Origin: Chara braunii
Lineage: Eukaryota > Streptophyta > Charophyceae > Charales > Characeae
DNA: 64,000 nt
Assembly: GCA_003427395.1 (NCBI GenBank)
Contig: BFEA01000061.1
Location: 823,538 to 887,537 of the forward strand
Direction of reading: 5' to 3'
Below the pieces are notes generated by a model that was not told where the DNA came from, searched no databases, and saw nothing but the letters and a program-made list of their open reading frames with translations. A program made the translations under genes and the position numbers. Below, in pieces: positions 20,763-29,230 of the stretch (the first letter of the stretch is position 1; each line of letters begins with the position of its first letter).

Positions 20763-23187
20763 ATGGATCCAGCCCCCGATCCAGAGGAGGAACGGATTAG
20801 AGAGATGGTCCAGAAGTGTATTGAGGACGGGATCTTCCCTGAGGGATTAGACCATGGGACATGCGTAGTGGATGGACGGACAACAAAGATCACCCTCAAT
20901 TCGAAAGTGGACGATGTGATAGTGAAATGGTTGAAAGAAAGGACCGTGGTCGTCATTTTCCAGGGGGATGCTAAAGAACTACCAAATAAGATTAAGGAAA
21001 TGCTAATCCGGATTTATGAGGATGGGTGGTACGCGAATCCCAATGTCAATCCTTCATTGAAACGTGGCAGGATAAAATTTGAGGGGGCAAACATGTACTC
21101 ATATGTCGCCACGACAAAAGACATTGCGGAATTCATGATCCAAAAAGGTTCAGACACGATCGTGTTTAGGGATCCGAACACTCAGGGTAGCACCGATACC
21201 CGCTATCCGGTTCAGTTTCGAAAGTGGTCCACGAAGAAGGAATTAGATGAGATCCGTGCCCAGGAGGCAGCTGGAAAGTTTTGGGTTATGGCGATAAGAG
21301 TGTCGTTGTGTGCCATGTTTCATATGCTTTGGGCGGTGGAAAACTCTATGGCCAAGATTCTTAAAACATACCACAGAAGGACAGTCTGGTGAATGTTAAA
21401 TTTGATCTTGCTCCGGAAGCCAGGCAAACGTGGAAAGAAAAATTGGAATTCGAGAAAGATGGCGAAGTGTTCAAGTTGGAATTCGTTTCCCAGGCCACCG
21501 ATTGGTGCAAGAAATGTAAATGGTTTTATCATACGGAGGAAAGTATAGCTTGCCCGCGTCACCCTCAGCACTACATGCACACACAGGGCAATATGCCACC
21601 ATCAAACTCAGGAGGGAATGTGCCATCAGGTCAGAGAACTCGACCAGTACCGGCTCGTCCCCAGGCCGCCTCGGGCTCGTTTCCTGGCACGGGAGGGATG
21701 CCCCCAACGCTCCCACATCCTTTCACACAAGCACCAAGGTCGACGTCAGCAGGTTCGAGCTCTGGGAACTGCCAGAGTCGAATGTCTCCCCGAGGAAACA
21801 AAACAACGGGCCCGCATAGTGTGTTGTTTGGTCAGAATCAGGGCTTTGTCCCAACGTTTGCCACCACTCAACAAGGACAAGTGCCATTTAACAATTTTGC
21901 CAGTGGAGTGATGGGGGGACATACCAGCTTCCCAACTTTTACCGTCCCTGGGTTTGGGATGCAGATGGGATCAGGATTGTTCAATGGGATGTCTGCTGCA
22001 CCGGGACCAATTATGGGCGGGGGGTCTCCGTCATTCAGCGGTAGTCGAGTCAATCCAGTTTTTGAACCAGAACCACCTCCCCCTGGAGTCTCATCCATTC
22101 AGGGCCAGAACATAGCCCAGCTATTTGTGCAAATACCAACAATGGGCAGTAATCAACCCTCTACCTCCAACATCAAGGGAGGAGAGAGTAACGGGGGAGG
22201 CAGCCGTAGCTCGGGGACCCAGGTGGAGGAGGTTCAACAGGTTTCGTCACACGATTCACGAGGAAGCAAGTCGTCTGAAAACATGGCCACCCCTCTCTTT
22301 TCACAGCAGAATACCACCGAGGGAAACATGCCAGTTGGGGGACAGGGGGGAGAAGAAATCCATGCGTCTCATGAACATCGCGCGGTGAGGGGCTCTAAGT
22401 GCCCCACGAAACAGCGATGTACTCGCCAAGAGGGTATAGCAGAAGAAAAATCTTCCAGGTCATATGATTTTTCGGACGGAGAATCCTCCGCCTCTTCCAT
22501 CCTCCCTGCAGCCGAAACCCTGTGGAACCTGAACTTGGAGCAAGGAGCAGAGCCGAGTATGGGGAATCGATCAGGCATGCCTTCCACTTCCAAGGAACAT
22601 GCTAACTCATCCAAGAGGATTGTGCCGGTGATCTGTGTTCCGGACACTCAGGGGGCCTTAGTCTTATGTTTTGATAAGGGGGATAGGAGTGTGGGGATGA
22701 TCGCCTTCCCAACGGAGACCCCACCCAACAATGAAGCTATTCTGGATTGTGTAAGAGGACTGTTGAAGAATAGATTCCCGTGTCGCATTGTTCCTGATGT
22801 AACGATGGGGAGGGCGGTTCGGCAGTGTCCGGCTGGCGTTTGCGGTTGTATGTTCCCTTTGTGGATCTGCGTGTTCCTCCAGATGCTTTTCCGGTGTTGG
22901 AAAATGAGGGAGTGGTGTGGGTTCCAGGGAAATGGTTCGATAGGATTGACAACCCGAACCTGGCAAGCATCCATCTTGATGACGGGATGCCTGCAGAATT
23001 CGTTGCAGAATGCAATCAGAAGTTGAGAGGTCGGAATCTGTCTTCACCTTTTTTCCGTGACAGTTTGACGTCTCCGTGGTCCACACTAAGGGATGTATCT
23101 GGGAAGGGTAGGAGGAGAAAGACCCCAGCAATGCCGGAGGTATCTGGTCGCATCCATAAACAAAATGACCAGACCCACCAGACATGA
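20763..23187 (+). pseudogene. LINE ORF1 (RNA-binding protein with zinc knuckle), two frameshifts
   Basis: Starts ATG GAT CCA (MDPAPDPEEERI). An N-terminal globular region (VVIFQGDAKELP, IRIYEDGWYANPNVNPSLKR) is followed by a zinc-knuckle-like CKKCKWFYHTEESIAC, spacing CX2CX4HX6C instead of the usual HX4C. Next comes a long Gly/Ser/Pro-rich disordered stretch, then a C-terminal globular domain (VPVICVPDTQGALVLCF to LRDVSGKGRRRKT). Three frames must be joined, with shifts near 21390 and 22830. The same domain order is seen in the LINE at 45.3-48.0 kb. ORF1 ends in TGA overlapping the ORF2 ATG. Confidence 0.88.
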
Positions 23188-23290
23188 ATCAGATACGGTT
23201 GGTTTCGTGGAACATAAGGGGGTTTGGAGACAGAAACTGTAGGGAGAAGCGTGGGCGCCTTAAAACCTGGATTCATGAACAGAAGGCACA
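23184..23290 (+). pseudogene. LINE ORF2 N-terminus, cut at the inversion breakpoint
   Basis: Begins MNQIRLVSWNIRGFGDRN, the typical start of an APE endonuclease (SWNIRG). The ATG overlaps the ORF1 stop as ATGA, suggesting translation by termination-reinitiation. The LINE sequence stops after HEQKA; the following bases are the target-site repeat. Its continuation is on the minus strand at 19932. Confidence 0.9.
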
Positions 23291-23798
23291 GATTCTCATT
23301 TTTGTCACTCTCCACCCGTCCGCTACGAATTGCGGGGGTTGGGGAGTAGTGCAACTAGGCCCTGAATATGCCCTGAGTTTTTTTTTTTTTTTTTTTTTTT
23401 TTCCTGCGATCTAATTGTGTGCTTTTGGTAAATCCTTTTTAAGCAAGGGATGGGATGATGGACCCCGTTCGCAGCCTATCCTTTTCTTTTTTTTTCTTTT
23501 TTTTTCTTTTTTTTGGGGATTTGCAGCCTATCCGAACCAGGGTAATGGCCCCAGTTCCCGTTGGTTATTTTCATTGGTACTGAACTTCGGATTACTTCCC
23601 TTCCCCTCCCCCCCCCCGAAAAAAAAAAAAGAACCCTGGAAGACCACGTTCCTCGGAAAAGATCAAATATACTAGCAACGAGACCACGTGCTCATTGGTT
23701 GTTTTACTGGAAATTCCTTGCTTAAAAAAAAAAAATAAAAAAAAAATCCTTGCTTTTTTCCCGAAAAAGAAAAGAAAAAAAAAAAGCCGTGGCCATTT

Positions 23799-23968
23799 AA
23801 AAATTTGGACCATTTCTCAATTTATGCGTGTCATCCTTGTGCAGGGGCCATGCTAATCTTCTCTGTATAAGGGACGCCGGGCCCGTTTCCCGGTTTGTAC
23901 AATAAAAAGAAATACTGAAAATCTTCTCTGTATCGTTCCAATTTTAACGGATGTCCCGAAGAACAGCA
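23799..23968 (-). pseudogene. U6: U6 snRNA retropseudogene with target duplication, itself interrupted
   Basis: On the minus strand it runs from GTTCTTCGGGACATCCGTTA (5' stem-loop) to AATTGAGAAATGGTCCAAAT (3' end). It is flanked by GTGGCCATTT (23789-23798 and 23969-23978), and copy B has the undisrupted site (CAGTGGCCATTTCAATTC, near 40421-40437). Inside it, a 51-bp insert (23869-23919) is bounded by a second 14-bp duplication, AATCTTCTCTGTAT. No upstream USE/TATA promoter is seen. Confidence 0.93.
23869..23919 (+). mobile_element. 51-bp SINE-like fragment inserted into the U6 copy
   Basis: Starts GGGACGCCGGGCCCGTTTCC, the first bases of the family seen at 14195 and 41355, then an A-rich tail (ACAATAAAAAGAAATACTGA). 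Flanked by the identical 14-mer AATCTTCTCTGTAT (23855-23868 and 23920-23933), so it is an insertion with target duplication. Confidence 0.75.
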
Positions 23969-24020
23969 GTGGCCATTTCAATTCTTGGATCCGTCAAAAG
24001 AAAAAAGAAAAAAGAAAAAA

Positions 24021-24062
24021 ACCGTTAAAATTGGAACGATGAAGAGAACTGGGTCCAAATTC
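24021..24062 (+). pseudogene. U6: U6 snRNA fragment with internal deletion
   Basis: CCGTTAAAATTGGAACGATG, then AAGAGAACTGG, then GTCCAAATT: U6 5' part joined to the 3' end, lacking the middle. The same rearranged piece is in copy B at 40473-40516, so it predates the duplication. Confidence 0.7.
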
Positions 24063-24484
24063 TGTAATCAGAGCATACTCACACAATCACTTTCGTAAGT
24101 GTATCCTACAGCAAATAACGGCCTAGAATGGATGTATCTGACCGCAATTACGTCCAGAAATTCGCAAATGAGTCCTATACTGGGAGTATGCAAAACCGCA
24201 AATCGAGAAACACCGTCTACGAACCACGCCGGAGTGCCTGGACCATACGACTCTGGCTGCCCCTTCCAAAAAAAAAAAGAAAAAAAAAAGAAAGAAAGAA
24301 CAGTCTATTTCCTTTAGAAATAAATAATAAAAAAAGAAAGAAAGAAACAATTTCAGATCGGACGGCACTCTACGCTTCAAAACCGTTCTACTCAGCGTCG
24401 GCACCGTTCACCTGGAACTACGTAGGTCCCAGGGGCTGGAACTAGGCTCCCCGTGATTGGGACTGCTGTCCTATCCTCTTCGTT

Positions 24485-24512
<28 letters not shown>

Positions 24513-24515
<3 letters not shown>

Positions 24516-24727
24516 CGGACCAAATCTCGATTTATGCATGTCATCCTTGCGCAGGGGCCATGCTAATTTCCTCTCTCTGTCCTTCGGGACATCCGTTAAA
24601 ATTGGAACTATACAGAGAAGATTAGCATGGCCCCTGCGCTTTCAAGGATGACACGCATAAATCGAGAAATGGTCCAAATTTCCTCTCTGTGTATCTTTCC
24701 ATTTTTAACGGATGTCCCGAAGGACAG
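24513..24727 (-). pseudogene. U6: U6 snRNA retropseudogene (pre-duplication), split by a second U6
   Basis: Minus-strand U6: 5' GTCCTTCGGGACATCCGTTA near 24727-24708, and 3' end (AAATCGAGATTTGGTCCGAT) at 24513. A T run on its left is an A tail in its own orientation. The orthologous copy at 41131-41231 is uninterrupted. Here a plus-strand U6 sits in the middle. Confidence 0.92.
24581..24676 (+). pseudogene. U6: U6 snRNA retrocopy nested in the opposite-strand U6
   Basis: Nearly full length from CCTTCGGGACATCCGTTAAA through TACAGAGAAGATTAGCATGG to AAATCGAGAAATGGTCCAA, with a 4-bp insertion after CCCCTGCGC. Flanks repeat AATTTCCTCTCTGT, with one CT slip (24565-24580 and 24677-24690). Copy B has the intact target CTCCTCTCTCTGTATCC. 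No promoter of its own is evident. Confidence 0.93.
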
Positions 24728-25013
24728 CAGACCCGGTCTCTCAGACAAGTAGTGTTCATTTCATTTCGTGTCGTTCCTGATAGTCTTGTCGTTTTCTGTG
24801 TCTTCATTCGTTCCATTGTTTTTTTGTTTTTGTTTTTTTTTCCCATTGTTTTTGGGCCTCGCTTCACTGCTCTCCAAATGTGCAAAACGAGAGTGAATCT
24901 TCCGCTAGAACATGGAAAGATAGAGCCCCATGATTTTTTTTTTTTAGCATCATTATTTTTGCCTTTTGTGGGTGTCGAGAGTATTGGAGAGAGGCCCTTT
25001 GAAACCAACCAAC

Positions 25014-25503
25014 CACAATGGCTATTTGGGAGGAAAGAAACAGCCATGTCTTTTGCCAGGAACGGATCCCGGATGCAGTCTTGAAAACCAGGACTCAATT
25101 CAGGCAGAGTATCTGGGCCTACTGGCATAGGAAAGCAAGGTCAGTAGCCTCTCCCACAGGAACAAACTGGTTCTGGAGAACATGGGGATACAAAGGAAGG
25201 TTGGTGGTGCAGGACGCAAAAGAAAAGCCGTCGGTTACTTCGTGGCTAACTATAGGGCCCTTGTAGGCCCAATGATCAGGGTACTGTCTGTCTGTCGGCA
25301 GCCACCTTGTGGTCTTAGAAATTTTCTGTTGGCCCTCAGAGAGGTCTGTCATTCGTTTCTTTGGTCTAATTTCTGTAAGATCTTTAAGCTAAGCTGGGTA
25401 AGGCTCCCAGGTATATCAGGAGACACTGTTTGGAGTAGTTAGTGGTAGCGTCCTTCTTCTCTTAGGGGCTCGCCGGACGGCATGCTACACGAAAAAAAAA
25501 AAA
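25014..25503 (+). mobile_element. 5'-truncated LINE tail (end of ORF2 plus 3' UTR)
   Basis: 25018-25266 encodes MAIWEERNSHVFCQERIPDA...NWFWRTWGYKGRLVV, matching the last ~80 residues of the LINE ORF2 proteins (compare IWWIWRERNSVLFQGRYF). A 3' UTR and an A run (25492-25503) follow. Copy B lacks it between CCAACCAACC and CCACAGTCCATTA, so it belongs to a ~1.4-kb insertion specific to copy A. Confidence 0.75.
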
Positions 25504-25693
25504 CTACTTCGTTTCGTGAATGTTTCGCCGCACAGCACCCTCGCGGATCCTGTCAGAGAAAACTCGCCATCGATGACAGAGTTCATGAGCCTCTGCCGTC
25601 CCCGCCTGTAAATCGCGCGAAGTAGTTTGTCCTCCAAAGGTTTGCTGGTGGAGCTGTGAATCCATGCGAGTGCAGCACGTCCGTCCAAGGGAT

Positions 25694-25877
25694 GCAGCAC
25701 ATCGGTCCAAGGGATGTCCGTCCCCAAAAAAAATGTCAGGCACCTCAACAGTCGTCAGGCCATTTCCGCGAGCGGTGGACGCAGCACATCGGTCCAAGGG
25801 ATGTCCGTCCACAAAAAAAATGGGCTTTTGCGGAAGTCAGGCACCTCAACAGTCGTCAGGCCGTTTCCGCGAGCGAT
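25694..25877. repeat. 87-bp tandem duplication
   Basis: GCAGCACATCGGTCCAAGGG starts at 25694 and 25781. Both units carry GGATGTCCGTCC, an A8 run, TCAGGCACCTCAACAGTCGT and TTTCCGCGAGCG. The second unit has a ~17-bp extra piece. Confidence 0.85.
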
Positions 25878-26203
25878 GTGCGGCGGTGGTGTAACAAACG
25901 AAATGAAACGGTGATTTTCGGCCTCGCGAGTTTTGCGAGTTTCAAGGTCGTTTCATTTTGGTTTTTGCACCGTCCCGCGAGGCCCTTAGTCTGTCAGTAT
26001 TCTGGTCCAAGTCTTTTTTTTTTTTTTTTTTTTTGGTTAATGTTTTTAAATTTTCCTTTGGAACCGTTTTCCAGCAGGCCTATACGAGGCTTGGCTCCCA
26101 GGATTTCCGGGGGCTAGGTCCCACTTGCACGAATTAAGAGATACTGACCGTAGATAGCAACGATCAACTGCCGAAATCTCCTAATTTGCGCAAGTGGGAC
26201 CTT

Positions 26204-26325
26204 GGGCATCGCCGCACCACTCTCGAAATGTGCAAAATGAGAATGAACTTCCCGCTAGAACATGACCAGATGCACGCACCACAGTTTTGTCTTTTCCACA
26301 TTACGAGAGTGGTGTGGCGAGGCCC
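26204..26325. mobile_element. MITE with CTT target duplication (CACACCACTCTC family)
   Basis: The ends are GGGCATCGCCGCACCACTCT and, inverted, AGAGTGGTGTGGCGAGGCCC. They are flanked by CTT on both sides (26201-26203 and 26326-26328). A 122-bp element with GGG...CCC ends and a 3-bp duplication fits a PIF/Harbinger-type non-autonomous element. Relatives lie at 26863, 27058-27172, 24853, 41611 and 49846-49960. Confidence 0.75.
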
Positions 26326-26412
26326 CTTGCCCCGGGTTGAGATGTTGAGGGATTCCCGGCCTTTACTAAAAAAAAAAAAAAAAAAAAGGCAACTTCCGAG
26401 ACAAAAAAAAAA

Positions 26413-26980
26413 AAAAAACCCAGTCCATTAATCTGTCATCTGGATTTGACGTTTACCGGGCTCACGAGATCCGTCGCTGTGCCAGGCTGGCTCAGCTTGT
26501 AGCCTTGTACTGCTTCTGGACCGAAGAGGCCGGAGATGTCCCACTTCTGTCCCGTAGCGTTGGCGCGATGTCGATCATTGGGCTTCGCTCCACGATTCGC
26601 CACACACAGAAAAGACAAACAATATGGCGAAGTATCTATCCATGTTCTAGCGAAGGATGCATGATCATTGCCCTCCCTGCACCAAGCTCGAGGGGCTCGC
26701 CACAGCACTTCGGAAAGAGGGATTTGTGTTTTTTTCTTTTTTTTCTTGTTTTTTTCCTTTCAGGGAAAGTGTTTCAACTCAAAAAAAAAAAAAAAAAAAA
26801 AAAAGTGTTTCAACTCCTCCTTTCGAACGACGTTTCAAGAGTCCAACGCCCAGCTATCGAGGGCATCGCCACACCGCTCTCGAAATGTGCAAAATAAGAA
26901 ATTCAATGAACTTCCTGCTACAACATAGCCAGATGCACCCCCTCAATTTCGTCTTTTTCACTTTTTGAGTCTCCGAAATT
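26413..26980. repeat. Segmental duplication copy A, right end
   Basis: CAGTCCATTAATCTGTCATC, then GGGCTCACGAGATCC and TACTGCTTCTGGACCGAAGA, match 41859-42200. Both copies then share GTGTTTCAACNCCTCCTTTC and CTACAACATAGCCAGATGCA. The similarity fades after about 26980. Confidence 0.85.
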
Positions 26981-27057
26981 GTTGACTGAGACGGAAGGTC
27001 GGAATGGACGAATCTTTGTCCTATATGCCGGCCGGGTTGTCCCGTTTGCACTTCATC

Positions 27058-27172
27058 TTCACACCACTCTCCAAATGTGCCAAAATGAGAACGAATTTCG
27101 CTCTAGACGATGGCCAGATGCACCGGCCACGTTTTTGTCTTTCTCGCATTCGGAGAGTGGTGTGGCGCTGCC
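27058..27172. mobile_element. MITE, CACACCACTCTC family
   Basis: TTCACACCACTCTCCAAATG is the inverse of CATTCGGAGAGTGGTGTGGC. The middle holds GATGGCCAGATGCACCGGCC. Bases 26952-27180 recur as a block at 49716-49970. Confidence 0.7.
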
Positions 27173-27371
27173 CGTTGACAGCCCTGGGCTGTGTGGCAGA
27201 AGCGGGGGAAACTGTTGAAATGGAAGCTCTTGAGTTTTTTTCTAACAGCCGCCACATTTTGTCTTTTTCACATTTGGAGGGTGGTGTGGCGCGGCCCTTT
27301 GGTAGTGCGGTGCTGTGTAGCGGAAGCCGGGGTAAAGGGCTTCGCTGCACTACTCTGGACTCTCGAAATTT

Positions 27372-27403
27372 ATACCTTCCTCGGCCTTTTGGCTAAGATC
27401 AAG
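27372..27403 (+). pseudogene. U2: U2 snRNA 5'-end fragment
   Basis: ATACCTTCCTCGGCCTTTTG then GCTAAGATCAAG is the 5' end of spliceosomal U2. It stops at AAG and is replaced by GGCCTCGCTGCACTACTCT, the end of a foldback repeat that also lies just upstream (GGGCTTCGCTGCACTACTCT, 27339). The branch-point-pairing segment is missing, so it is a relic. Confidence 0.85.
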
Positions 27404-27525
27404 GGCCTCGCTGCACTACTCTAGACTATATTTCGAGAGTTCTACTAGCGTTGTCAGAGAGGCGAGACTCTCGAAATACCCGCCCTCGCTGCACTTAGGG
27501 GCTCACCACACCTATCCCCAAAACT

Positions 27526-27690
27526 GCGCTCTCCAACGCGGAAGTTGGCGAAAATCCCTTCCGGAGGCGTCCTCGCCACACTGCACTCTCCAATGAATTT
27601 TTGGAGAGCGCTCTCCAACGCGGAAGTTGGCAAAAATCCCTTCGGGAGGCGTTGTCGCCACACTGCACTCTCCAAGGTAGAGCGAAATCT
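27526..27690. repeat. 82-bp tandem duplication with foldback core
   Basis: GCGCTCTCCAACGCGGAAGT begins at 27526 and 27608. Both units continue AAATCCCTTC and CGCCACACTGCACTCTCCAA. Palindromic TTTTTGGAGAGCGCTCTCCA marks the junction. The surrounding 27.4-28.1 kb is rich in CTCTCCAAA and CTCTCGAAA arms. Confidence 0.75.
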
Positions 27691-28268
27691 CGCACGCACA
27701 AGACTGGGATCCTCGACTGTGTACATTACGCGATGGGGCTGGCGTGGTCCCAAGGCACCTCCACGGTTGGAGAGCGCTCTCTAACCGTACACGACAAATT
27801 GCAGGACACAGACACTTGTCGGTCGAGGCACACTCACGAGTTTCGGGTGGATTTGGGTTGTCCTTCGGAGTGCTCTCCAAACGAGCGCGTGTGCAGGCGG
27901 GCGGAGGGTCGAATTTGGAGAATGCTCTCCAAACCCGCCTTCTGACAGCTCTCCAAAAAAAAATTGACGGCCACTTTCGGGAGTGGGTGTGGCGGTGATC
28001 CTGCTCTCCAAAACCCGGTTTTCGGGATAGGTGTGGCGAGCCCCTTACTCTATAACCTATTACACTAGGTGAACTCTCGAAACCCTGGGCGTCGTCCCAC
28101 TCTACAGAACATAGCAGAAGAGCTGCACCACTGCGCTACGGGACGAAGTCTGGCCGCCGGGACAGGAGGTCCACTCTCGAAAAACGAGCCTGTCGGCGGG
28201 CAACTCCCGAGGACACTTGCAAATTCCGTTTTTGCCGGCGGGGGACTCTCGACATTTCGAGAGTTGCG
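27691..28268. other. Spacer rich in CTCTCCAA/CTCTCGAA foldback arms
   Basis: Many isolated arms of the CACACCACTCTC family are scattered here in both orientations. No gene recognised; open frames on both strands look incidental. Confidence 0.45.
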
Positions 28269-29176
28269 TTATAAAGTGCCTTCTGACAACTCTTGATCGG
28301 GTTGCCCAAAAGAAAAAGTATTATGTGTATTATATCCACTTTCAGATTTGCACTCTTCGCTGGAATGGCCGTACCTGTAGCAGTATTCACAGAACGGGAA
28401 TTCCTCCTGCTTATGCCCGTATCTGTTGCAACTTATGCACCATGGGGTGTTTGAATTCACTAGGTCGGCCATCAAGTAAGCAGAACCATCCCAAATCTTC
28501 AAGCGGGGTCTGAGCCGCTCTTCAGCATTAAGATGTATGTGATATTTGAGGTTGCCCAACTTCACATCTTCCGGATCCCCTATCGGAGGGAATTCCTTCA
28601 CAATTTTCCCCATTGCTGCTTCTAGACCTGTTCGGATGTAGATTGAAGCAACAATGGGAAAACACATTGCCATAACCCAATAATTGTTTTTCTTATCCTC
28701 GTCCCTCTTTTTTTGCCACTCATTGCGGGGGAACCATTGACCGAAAAAAACAAAATTTCATTTGTTGCCTTCTTTGAATTTCATCTCTTTTTTGGTGTTC
28801 AAAAACCATTCTACCACTTTAAATTCATGTTCTTTGCGACATAGGTCATTTTTCCTTTGCCTTCCATGTGGGCTGTTCTTTGCGACATAGGTCATTTTTC
28901 CTTTGCCTTCCATGTGGGCTGTTCCTTTCTCCGAAGCAAGTTCTTCCTCTGTCATGACAGATTCTTCTAGGTATCTCACCAAATCGAACTTTTAAGAAAT
29001 TCGTTCTGTGTTTTTTGAAAGGTTTCATTTGGTCTGACTTCAATACAGTCCTCCTCTTCGTTGATCGTTGTTTCCACATATTGTGAGACATCCTGCGATA
29101 CGTGGTCGATGAACCAGCCCTTCATGATCTCTGTGAGTTTTTGGGCTTCGTTCGCATTGTGTGTTGAGTTGGTCAT
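28269..29176 (-). pseudogene. LINE ORF1 relic with two CCHC zinc knuckles
   Basis: The minus-strand frame at 28269-28673 has GLEAAMGKIVKEFPPIGDPE, VKLGNLKYHIHLNAEE, then CISCNRYGHKQ...C and a classic CEYCYRYGHSSEEC (CX2CX4HX4C). The LGN(L/V)K block and knuckle position match ORF1 of the LINE at 45.3-48.0 kb (RLGNVKIDCD...CQKC). Upstream, a possible start MTNSTHNANEAQ (29176) begins a piece broken by frameshifts and a 46-bp tandem repeat. The rest of ORF1 and ORF2 is missing. Confidence 0.7.
28829..28920. repeat. 46-bp tandem duplication
   Basis: GTTCTTTGCGACATAGGTCA begins at 28829 and 28875. The units are identical through CCTTCCATGTGGGCT. Since 46 is not a multiple of three, it shifts the LINE ORF1 frame in which it lies. 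Confidence 0.9.
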
Positions 29177-29230
29177 TTTGTGCTCAGGACGCAAGACTGT
29201 GTTTTCCTTTCCTTCCCTTGTGAGATAACC

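Larger units (their letters stand above)
15307..23290. mobile_element. Full-length LINE with inverted 5' half (twin-priming product)
   Basis: The right-hand 3.36 kb (19933-23290, plus) holds a 5' UTR, ORF1 and the first ~35 codons of ORF2. The left-hand 4.6 kb (19932 down to 15307, minus) holds the rest of ORF2, the 3' UTR and an A-rich tail. The break in ORF2 is at the same codons on both sides: plus ends at AAGGCACA, minus resumes at GCACAAATTATTTGCC. The insert is flanked by the direct repeat GATTCTCATTTTT (15294-15306 and 23291-23303). Joined in order, the parts make one ~8-kb element, so these are not two separate LINEs. Confidence 0.85.
23291..24990. repeat. Segmental duplication copy A, middle part
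   Basis: It matches 39962-41760. Shared markers include ATTCTCATTTT...CACTCTCCACCC, GGGATGGGATGATGGACCCC, GACCACGTGCTCATTGGTTG, ATTTCAGATCGGACGGCAC and CAGACAAGTAGTGTTCATTT. Differences are discrete insertions: two extra U6 copies here, and a MITE and SINE piece in copy B. Confidence 0.9.

Noticed and set aside
15804-23187. Two independent head-to-head LINE insertions
   Set aside because: Reciprocal breakpoints at the same codons and one flanking duplication make a single inverted element the simpler reading.
24513-24727. Active U6 snRNA genes
   Set aside because: No upstream sequence element or TATA box at the expected spacing, and A-rich tails plus flanking duplications indicate retrocopies.
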